Positions 58,311 to 64,000 of a stretch of DNA of 64,000 nt are shown here, one piece after another (position 1 is the stretch's first letter; the number at the start of each line of letters is the position of its first letter). The notes below the pieces were generated by a model. It worked only from the letters and a program-made list of their open reading frames with translations, was not told the DNA's origin and made no database searches. Source of the DNA: Thermococcus sibiricus MM 739 (lineage in GTDB: Archaea > Methanobacteriota_B > Thermococci > Thermococcales > Thermococcaceae). The position numbers were made by a program, and so were the translations under genes. Location: assembly GCF_000022545.1 (NCBI RefSeq), contig NC_012883.1, positions 1,542,276-1,606,275 of the forward strand. The letters are read 5' to 3'.

Positions 58311-59336
58311 GTGAGGGAAGAAGAGATAATTAAAATGCTACAGAAGCTTGGTTTAACAAAATATGAGAGTTTAGCCTATATAACTCTTCTAAAATTAGGA
58401 ACAAGCAAAGCCACTGATCTTACAAAGGAAAGTGGAATTCCCCACACGAGGATATACGATGTTCTAAGCTCTCTTCACAGAAAAGGATTCGTAGATATAA
58501 TGCATGGCACCCCCAGAATGTACAAACCTGTAAATCCGGAACTTGTTTTTGAAAAATTGAAAGAAGAGATAATAAGCGATATTGATGCCATAAAAGGGGC
58601 CCTCTTGGAATTATATAAATCCATTCATGGTGAAGATATACCCGAAATTTGGACAATCCATGGATTTGAAAACACATTAGAACGGGTTGAGTATATAGTA
58701 AGAAGTGCCAGAAGAGAGGTTCTAATAAATACTCCCCTCGAATTCCTCACACTGCTCAAAGAAGAAGTTAGAAAAAGGAAGAATATCATCTTCGTGATTG
58801 TAAGTAACTTTGATGAAATTCCAGAGTGGTTGAATAAGGAGAACGTGATTCTAGCTAAAAGTGGAGGAGCTCCATGGTTAATGGGGACGTGGATTATTGG
58901 TGACATAGATTATGCACTATTTTTTGGAGCCCTTCCAAAAGATCGGAGAAAAGAAAAGTTTTATTCATTCTGGGGTAAATCTCCCAAACTAATCCAAAAC
59001 TATATGCACTGGTTTTACACAATGTATTTTGATAATAGCGACTTAATAAAACCCGTTGAATATGAAAAACTCAAAAAGCCTTTTGAAATTGCCAATATAA
59101 GAACTCTAATAACTATTCTAAAACAAACCCAATTGCCTAAAAACATAGAGGTTATTGGTCATTTTGTTGATACCAGAGAAGAGGCCACAATCAAAGGTAA
59201 AGTGATAGACTATGAATACACATCCCTAACAGCCAATATAACCCTTGTAGATGAAAATGGAAAAGAATGGAAAGTAGGAGGATTAGGAAGTTACTTTGAG
59301 GATGTGGAAGGAGAAAAGTTTATCCTCCTCGAGTGA
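58311..59336 (+). CDS. TrmB-family sugar-responsive transcriptional regulator
   Basis: 341 residues. The N-terminal winged helix has LTKYESLAYITLLKLGTSKA and GIPHTRIYDVLSSLHRKGF, the central TrmB region follows, and the C-terminal half (about 110-341) is the sugar-binding part beginning WTIHGFENTLERVEYIVRSA. It starts at GTG 58311 after GGAGGGATAAAC. It precedes a glycogen synthase gene by 60 bases and may control it by sensing maltodextrins or glucose. Confidence 0.9.
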   Translation: MREEEIIKMLQKLGLTKYESLAYITLLKLGTSKATDLTKESGIPHTRIYDVLSSLHRKGFVDIMHGTPRMYKPVNPELVFEKLKEEIISDIDAIKGALLELYKSIHGEDIPEIWTIHGFENTLERVEYIVRSARREVLINTPLEFLTLLKEEVRKRKNIIFVIVSNFDEIPEWLNKENVILAKSGGAPWLMGTWIIGDIDYALFFGALPKDRRKEKFYSFWGKSPKLIQNYMHWFYTMYFDNSDLIKPVEYEKLKKPFEIANIRTLITILKQTQLPKNIEVIGHFVDTREEATIKGKVIDYEYTSLTANITLVDENGKEWKVGGLGSYFEDVEGEKFILLE

Positions 59337-59396
59337 TGTAACTCCCAAGATGAAAAAAGGGTTTTGAATAGTATAAATCACAAATGGAGGTGTAAC

Positions 59397-60770
59397 ATGA
59401 TGAAAATATTAATGCTTGGATTTGAATACTTACCAGTAAAGGTTGGTGGACTTGCAGAGGCCATAACAAGCATTGCTGAAACTCTCACAAGGATTGGTAA
59501 CGAAGTTTGGGTTTTCACACCTTCCCATGGTCACATTGAGGGAGAAAAAATATTTGAAATGAACATTGGAATTTATGGAGGAAAAGAGAGAATAAAAGTA
59601 TATGAAAGGGCCCAAAACGGGGTTAGGGTTTTTGCATTTAGCAGTAATCTGCTGGATAACAAAGATGTTTATGGGCCCGGATGGGAAGGAATGCTTGGAA
59701 AAGCTGTGCAGTTTGGAAAAGCGAGCGTTGGACTTTTGAATTACTTAATAGAGAAAGAGGGAAAACCCGACGTTTTACATTTCCATGACTGGCATACTGT
59801 CTTTGCAGCCACTTTAATTAAAAAGTATTTCCAACTCCCCGCGACCTTTACAATTCATCGCCTCAACAAATCTAAGGTTCCAGCCCACTACTTCCACGAG
59901 GCCCATTTGAGAGAACTTGCACCATACCCCGATATAGACCCCGAATATGTTGGGGCATACATAGCAGATGTTGTTACTACTGTAAGCAGAAGTTATCTCT
60001 GGGAAGAGTGGGACTTTTATAGAAACTTTGAGGGAAAAGCTACCTATGTTTACAACGGAATAGCCTGTGACTTCTGGAATGAGGAGCTACTAGAAAACAA
60101 AGACTTGCCAAGAGAGGAAAGAAGAAGAAAAATCTTGGAAACCCTGGGATTAAGTGATGGAATTACATTCATGTTCATAGGCAGATTCGACAAAGGACAA
60201 AAAGGCGTTGATACACTCCTAAAGGCCGTTGAGAATATCGCTGAAAACAATCCCAGCGAATTTTCTAAAATGCGCTTCCTGATCATTGGAAAAGGTGATC
60301 CAGAACTTGAAAAATGGGCCCATGTATTAGGATCAAGGTATCCAGAAAACATCAAAGTAATAACCAAGATGTTAAAAAGAGAATTCACAAGAGAACTCTA
60401 CGGAAGCGTTGATTTTGTAATAGTACCATCTTACTTCGAGCCTTTCGGCCTAGTACAGATGGAAGCTATGTGCTTGGGAGCAATACCCATAGGATCTGCT
60501 GTTGGAGGCATAAAGGATACCATAATAAGCCTAGATGAAGACGAAGAAAAGGCCACTGGTTTGCTAGTCCCACCAAGAGATCCAAACGCCCTTGCAGGAG
60601 CTATTCTAAAAATGACCCAGCTTAGAGAAAAAGATCCAGAGCTTCTTTCAAAAATGCGCAAGAATGGTAAAAGGCGGTCAAAAGAAGACTTCACCTGGGA
60701 AAATGCGTGTAAACGCTATATTAAAGCTTACAGAAATGATATAGACAAGGCGGTGGAGTTCCTAAGCTGA
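59397..60770 (+). CDS. glgA: Glycogen synthase (GT5-like, GlgA)
   Basis: 457 residues in a GT-B fold. N-terminal FEYLPVKVGGLAEAITSIAE carries the ADP/UDP-glucose-binding KVGGL motif; HFHDWHTVFAATLIKK gives the acceptor side; the C-terminal half has FIGRFDKGQKGVDTLL and VPSYFEPFGLVQMEAM with the EX7E motif. It extends alpha-1,4-glucan for glycogen storage. GGAGGTGTAAC fixes ATG 59397; an earlier in-frame ATG at 59364 has no site. Its stop overlaps a hairpin repeat at 60767. Confidence 0.93.
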   Translation: MMKILMLGFEYLPVKVGGLAEAITSIAETLTRIGNEVWVFTPSHGHIEGEKIFEMNIGIYGGKERIKVYERAQNGVRVFAFSSNLLDNKDVYGPGWEGMLGKAVQFGKASVGLLNYLIEKEGKPDVLHFHDWHTVFAATLIKKYFQLPATFTIHRLNKSKVPAHYFHEAHLRELAPYPDIDPEYVGAYIADVVTTVSRSYLWEEWDFYRNFEGKATYVYNGIACDFWNEELLENKDLPREERRRKILETLGLSDGITFMFIGRFDKGQKGVDTLLKAVENIAENNPSEFSKMRFLIIGKGDPELEKWAHVLGSRYPENIKVITKMLKREFTRELYGSVDFVIVPSYFEPFGLVQMEAMCLGAIPIGSAVGGIKDTIISLDEDEEKATGLLVPPRDPNALAGAILKMTQLREKDPELLSKMRKNGKRRSKEDFTWENACKRYIKAYRNDIDKAVEFLS

Positions 60771-60803
60771 CCTCCTCCCCGCCGTGAACGGCGAGGCTTC
60801 CAG
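60767..60803 (+). repeat. IS200/IS605-like end hairpin at the glgA stop codon
   Basis: CTGACCTCCTCCCCGCCGTG continuing AACGGCGAGGCTTCC gives the CGCCGTGAACGGCG hairpin. It is almost identical to the start of the 1679-1752 structure. TGA of glgA is contained in its first five bases, so insertion there may have replaced the original gene end. Confidence 0.5.
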
Positions 60804-60823
60804 CCCGCAAATGGGGTGAGATC

Positions 60824-61486
60824 ATGAACTGCCCTTTTTGCACTCCCTCTGAAGACGTCTTAGTGTATGAGAACGAATTCATTAGAATACTTATTGATTC
60901 ATACCCTGCCAATAGAGGCCATTTACTCATAGTCCCAAAGAGGCACGTAGAAAAGTTAGAAGAGCTCAATGAAAAGGAAAAGCTTGTTCTGATAGAAGGA
61001 ATAGAAATGGCTATTGAAAAACTCAAAAAAGTCTTAGAACCAGATGGGTTTAATATAGGAGTGAACTACCCCACTCTAACGGGTGGGGTTTCGTGAGAGT
61101 TCATTCGGCATCCCGTTGCCGGTAGCCTCACTCTCACTGGCCGGTTCACACGGCCACTACCCCCTATCCTCCCGGAATCGGGGGCTACTTTCCACCAACC
61201 CTAGTAGGCCGTCCAGCCATTCGGCTGTTACGAGGTCATTATATTCTGCATCCTCAGAGTATTTAAACCTTACTCACCCACCTCCCCTTGCGTATCCCCT
61301 CCCTTTTGAAAGGTGATCTTGCAAGCAACAGGGTGATAAGGAGATACTAACTTTCCAAGAGGAGGGATTAGAAAGGCGGTACTGGATGTTGAGGATGAAA
61401 ACCTAAATCCAAAAGAAAGATGGATTAAAAATCACCTTACTTCAGAAGAGAAAGAGAAATTAAAAAGATCATTCACTAATATCTAA
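60824..61486 (+). pseudogene. HIT-family hydrolase gene interrupted by a 270-base element
   Basis: The first part encodes MNCPFCTPSEDVLVYENEFI through LEPDGFNIGVN, the usual HIT N-terminal zinc knuckle and core. The frame then enters the element and stops at 61096. The 3' part reappears after the element as NFPRGGIRKAVLDVEDENLN and ends SFTNI at 61486. Between them, the stretch normally carrying GRAAGQTVPHLHVHVIP, including the catalytic histidine triad, is missing. So the gene lost its active site through insertion with deletion. GGGGTGAGATC marks the original ribosome site. Confidence 0.85.
61061..61330 (-). repeat. Tagged structured element, 270-base form, inserted in the HIT gene
   Basis: On the reverse strand it begins TGTTGCTTGCAAGATCACC, has a TATA-like GTTTAAATACT (61259-61269), then about 180 bases with several GC-rich hairpins (AGCCGAATGGCT; GCCCCCGATTCCGGGAGGATA; GTGGCCGTGTGAACCGGCCA; CGGCAACGGGATGCCG) and ends in the CCCCAC...GTGGGG hairpin followed by TAGTTCAC. 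The TATA position predicts a transcript that starts before the folded part. It shares both ends and two inner blocks with 49330-49437. Confidence 0.65.
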
Positions 61487-62221
61487 AACCTCAGCCTTTT
61501 GAAATTCTACAATTTTCTTTGGATCGAGTTTGCTTAACCTATCTACCCTCCCTCCACCACCAATCACAAACACTTTTTCAACGACTTTTTTGTCAATTAC
61601 TGTCTTCACCGGAATCCCAACTGGAGGAATTCCCCCGACTTTGTAGCCCGTTATTTGCTCGACTTCCTTAGGCTTTGCCATTCTAATATTTCCAAAAATC
61701 CTACTAAGCTTCTCTAAACTTGCCTTTGAACTCCCATCAACTATCACCAGCACTGGTTCTTTTTCATTTACAATGAAAAGCAGAGATTTAATTATCTGAT
61801 CTGGCTGAATACTAAGGAGCTCCACGACTTGTCTTACAGTTTTTACTTCTCCCTTGGGCTCTATTATTTCTCCTCCAAGCTCTTTAATGAGTTCTTCAAT
61901 TCTTATTTCTTTTGCAGGATATTTTTCTTCGTTCTTCTTCAACTTCTCTCTTACAGCTTTATCTAGATCAATTCCAAGTTCATGGGCCAAGAGAACAAGG
62001 TAAATTATTATATCTGCTATCTCATCCTCTATTTTCTCTTTTATTTCTGTGTTGTTTAGCTTTTCTAAGATCTCCTCGTTTGTTTCCCATTGAAAATGTT
62101 CCAAGAGTTCTCCCAGTTCGATCGCTAATGATATTGCAAGGTTCTTTGGGGTGTGATACTTTTTCCATAACCTTTCATCCCTAAATTTCACAGCTTTTTC
62201 TTCAATTTCTTTAAAACTCAT
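61469..62221 (-). CDS. Fusion of MazG-like NTP pyrophosphohydrolase and YbaK/ProX-type deacylase
   Basis: 250 residues. Residues 1-105 are a MazG-like all-alpha pyrophosphohydrolase: LAIELGELLEHFQWETNEE and KIEDEIADIIIYLVLLAHELG carry the Mg-binding ExxE and ExxD. Residues 106-250 match the YbaK/EbsC editing-domain fold: VVELLSIQPDQIIKSLLFIV, GIPPVGIPVKTVIDKKVVEK and GGGGRVDRLSKLDPKKI. The usual stand-alone genes would be separate. The first half removes aberrant nucleotides and the second trims mischarged tRNA, so the joined protein would combine two housekeeping functions. It is convergent and overlaps the HIT remnant end. Confidence 0.85.
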   Translation of the reverse strand: MSFKEIEEKAVKFRDERLWKKYHTPKNLAISLAIELGELLEHFQWETNEEILEKLNNTEIKEKIEDEIADIIIYLVLLAHELGIDLDKAVREKLKKNEEKYPAKEIRIEELIKELGGEIIEPKGEVKTVRQVVELLSIQPDQIIKSLLFIVNEKEPVLVIVDGSSKASLEKLSRIFGNIRMAKPKEVEQITGYKVGGIPPVGIPVKTVIDKKVVEKVFVIGGGGRVDRLSKLDPKKIVEFQKAEVLDISE

Positions 62222-62498
62222 GACTCCTCATCTCCCGCATAACTCTCAGATACTCCAATAACTCCTTTAGTTCTTCTTCTGAAAATTTCCCCTCAACATG
62301 TTCCTCTTCACCAAACTGCTGCAGGTATTTTCTGATTTTATTAAGTCTTTCAAGCTCATCTTCAAGTTTAAGAGATCTTTTTGTGAACTCCCAGGAAGTG
62401 TGAGGACTTTCAAAAATTCTTTGTTTGTTGCTGACTATAGCTATCTTTACATTCGCTATTGCCTCATCAACCAATTCTAAAAGTTCCTTTATTTTCAT
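62211..62498 (-). CDS. Small helical protein, unknown function
   Basis: 95 residues, predicted to be two or three long helices (ELLELVDEAIANVKIAIVSN, LEDELERLNKIRKYLQQFGE, EEELKELLEYLRVMREMRS). No cysteine or membrane segment. It starts with ATG and its stop overlaps the MazG-YbaK start by 11 bases, which implies coupled translation. No family recognised. Confidence 0.65.
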   Translation of the reverse strand: MKIKELLELVDEAIANVKIAIVSNKQRIFESPHTSWEFTKRSLKLEDELERLNKIRKYLQQFGEEEHVEGKFSEEELKELLEYLRVMREMRSHEF

Positions 62499-62571
62499 CT
62501 TTCACACCATTGATAATAACCAAGTAAATTATTTAAAGTTGAGTGTTAAAATCAAAATGAGGGGGAACCCC

Positions 62572-62829
62572 ATGGACTTTGCCCTATTTATGGAAAGGTA
62601 TGGGTACAAAATCCTCTTAGGAATAATGGCGGCAGTTATTATAGGCCTTTTTGCAATACCTGCCCTTGGAATTGCAACGTTAATAAAAACTTATGGACTA
62701 GGAATTGGACTTGTCTTCCTTATAGTGGCAGCAGCTTATGGCTTTACCGTTTGGAGAAGAAGTGCAGAGGCTTATGCAAAAGCACATGGAAAGTACTTCT
62801 ATGACGATAAATGGTATAAAAGAAAGTGA
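62572..62829 (+). CDS. Small membrane protein with two transmembrane segments
   Basis: 85 residues: MDFALFMERYGYKILLGIMA leads into a first helix (AVIIGLFAIPALGIATLI), then GLGIGLVFLIVAAAYGFTV as the second, and a basic C-terminus ending WYKRK. ATG 62572 follows GAGGGGGAACCCC. The longer upstream frame is not needed. Function unknown; convergent with iorA. Confidence 0.7.
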   Translation: MDFALFMERYGYKILLGIMAAVIIGLFAIPALGIATLIKTYGLGIGLVFLIVAAAYGFTVWRRSAEAYAKAHGKYFYDDKWYKRK

Positions 62830-62831
62830 AA

Positions 62832-64000
62832 TCACTTTTTACTGGGATAAACAATCACATCAAACGGGCAGAGCTGTTCGCATAGTCCACAGCCCGTACA
62901 TATGAGAGAGTCAACACTTATCTTCCCTCTTTCTTCATCGAATACCAACGCTGGGCACCCGGTTAGAAGGGCACATGCCTTACATCCTGTGCACTTGTCT
63001 TTTATTACCACTGGAATTTCTCTGATTTCTCCCCTTCTAAGCACTGGGATTATACATTCCCTTTTTGCTATTATCACCGCTGGGCCCTTGACCTGCATGG
63101 CCTCCTTTATGGCCTCTTTTGTGGCTTTTAGATCATAAGGATCAACAATCTTCACGTACTTTACTCCCAGCGCCCTTACAAGAGCCTCAAAGTCTATTTC
63201 ATTGAATTTTCTTCCTGTTTCACTCCCTCCAGTTCCGGGATGTGGCTGATGTCCGGTCATTGCCGTGGTTCTATTGTCAAGAATCATTACGAGGACATCA
63301 AGGTTCTTGTAAACTGCATCCACCAGTGGTTGCAATCCATTGTGGAAAAACGTCGAATCTCCTATTGTTGCAATTATCTTCTTGTTCATAGCTATGCTCT
63401 GACCGTTTGCCAAACTTATGCTTGCTCCCATGACGTATTCTGTCCATATAGCCTCCAGAGGTGGCAGTAACGAGAGGGCATAACATCCTATATCTCCATG
63501 AATCGGCAGTTCATCCTTTTTGAACTTTAACTCCCTAAGAGCGTCAAGCAGGGCTCTGTAAGAGCCCCTATGTGGACAGCCGGGACACATTGTAGGGGGC
63601 CTTGATGGAGCCAGGTTTTCAGCCCCCTCGACTTCTCTGGGTTTTAAATACCTCTCTCCTCCCTTGCCAAGGAGTTTTAAGAGGGCGTTCTTAACCAATC
63701 TGGGAGTTAGTTCTCCTTCCAGAGGTAAATGTTCAGTGCGTTTGCCGTATATAGGGACTCTTATCCCTTCCTCATAAGCCACTATCTTTATTTCCTCCTC
63801 CAGAAACGGCGCACCATCCTCCACAACTATCGCTTTTTTGACCCCTTTTAAGAACTCAACGACAAGTTTTCTTGGCAGAGGATGGGGAGTTGAAATCTTA
63901 AGAATTTTAAATCCCCCTCCAATCTTTGGAACAACCTCCTTTACATAATTATAAGGGGCTCCTTCGGCTATAATTCCAATTTCACCCTCTCCTTCAACCC
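62832..64000 (-). CDS. iorA: Indolepyruvate ferredoxin oxidoreductase alpha subunit IorA (5' end outside window)
   Basis: The reverse frame stays open to the right edge, reading VEGEGEIGIIAEGAPYNYVK and on. It includes the thiamine diphosphate region GDIGCYALSLLP, GDSTFFHNGLQ and LDNRTTAMTGHQPHPGTG, and at the C-terminus two ferredoxin clusters, CTGCKACALLTGCP and CTGCGLCEQLCPF. IorA with IorB oxidatively decarboxylates aromatic 2-oxo acids to acyl-CoA, reducing ferredoxin, in peptide fermentation. The ATG at 63824 is internal, not the start. Confidence 0.94.
   Translation of the reverse strand, partial: VEGEGEIGIIAEGAPYNYVKEVVPKIGGGFKILKISTPHPLPRKLVVEFLKGVKKAIVVEDGAPFLEEEIKIVAYEEGIRVPIYGKRTEHLPLEGELTPRLVKNALLKLLGKGGERYLKPREVEGAENLAPSRPPTMCPGCPHRGSYRALLDALRELKFKKDELPIHGDIGCYALSLLPPLEAIWTEYVMGASISLANGQSIAMNKKIIATIGDSTFFHNGLQPLVDAVYKNLDVLVMILDNRTTAMTGHQPHPGTGGSETGRKFNEIDFEALVRALGVKYVKIVDPYDLKATKEAIKEAMQVKGPAVIIAKRECIIPVLRRGEIREIPVVIKDKCTGCKACALLTGCPALVFDEERGKISVDSLICTGCGLCEQLCPFDVIVYPSKK

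Noticed and set aside
1-64000. tRNA or rRNA genes
   Set aside because: I saw no cloverleaf with a T-loop GTTCRANNC and matching stems and no rRNA-like conserved blocks; only RNase P RNA and C/D sRNA candidates were supportable.

Overview
The window reads as chromosome of a hyperthermophilic euryarchaeon of the order Thermococcales, most like Thermococcus. The evidence is an archaeal thermosome, both archaeal/eukaryal primase subunits (PriS, PriL), aEF1-beta, an archaeal RNase P RNA, archaeal marker families (DUF61, UPF0146, Taw3), a large archaeal dipeptide/oligopeptide ABC system, indolepyruvate ferredoxin oxidoreductase, TrmB-type regulation, an IS607 element, and strong GGAGGTGA-type ribosome binding sites with ATG, GTG and TTG starts. 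Most of the window is AT-rich. Blocks that are visibly richer in G+C (about 1-3.4 kb, 8.1-9.15 kb, 10.2-11.6 kb, 18.4-19.7 kb, 21.0-22.95 kb) alternate with it, as if allele exchange or transfer from higher-GC relatives had occurred.

Layout. 0-8 kb: iron and oxidative-stress genes (FTR1 fragment, peroxiredoxin, FMN reductase, sufCBD, ferritin) and tRNA thiolation/sulfur transfer (ThiI, ThiF). 8-9.2 kb: a heliorhodopsin with every diagnostic residue, very unexpected in this lineage. 9.2-14.3 kb: flavodoxin, MarR/MATE pair, tautomerase, and a sulfur-redox cluster (DsrE-like, thioredoxin-CcdA fusion, DUF302). 15.1-18.0 kb: an M24 peptidase-fold gene split by a complete IS607 element. 18-23.5 kb: a nitrosative/oxidative stress set (flavodiiron protein, DUF438-hemerythrin-PAS protein, cupin, DUF2249-DUF1858 protein, hybrid cluster protein, HTH regulator) tied together by repeated ATGAC-N4-GTCAT operators. 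23.5-30 kb: amino-acid symporter, thioredoxin-like protein, Taw3, thermosome, TPR protein, aEF1-beta, a 57-residue zinc-ribbon protein and a C/D box sRNA. 30.5-40 kb: peptide ABC transporter dppABCDF followed by a small membrane protein, NadE and a DMT permease. 40-49 kb: glutamine synthetase, DUF61, a surface protein, rnpB, a second DMT permease, primase, and two KaiC/RadA-like ATPases, the second with a degenerate active site. 49-58 kb: rRNA methyltransferases, M20 peptidase, OPT transporter, metallo-hydrolase, phosphohexomutase. 58-64 kb: TrmB-like regulator with glycogen synthase, a HIT gene destroyed by a small structured insertion, a MazG-YbaK fusion, and IorA running off the right edge.

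Themes. Peptide and amino-acid catabolism (Dpp, OPT, M20 peptidase, IorA, glutamine synthetase) sits beside redox defence. Two families of small hairpin-bearing repeats, plus IS607 and a tnpB remnant, show repeated invasion by compact IS200/IS605/IS607-type elements, two of which have broken host genes. The features most worth follow-up are the heliorhodopsin, the ATGAC-N4-GTCAT regulon with its Cys-rich regulator, the tagged hairpin repeat family, and the MazG-YbaK fusion.
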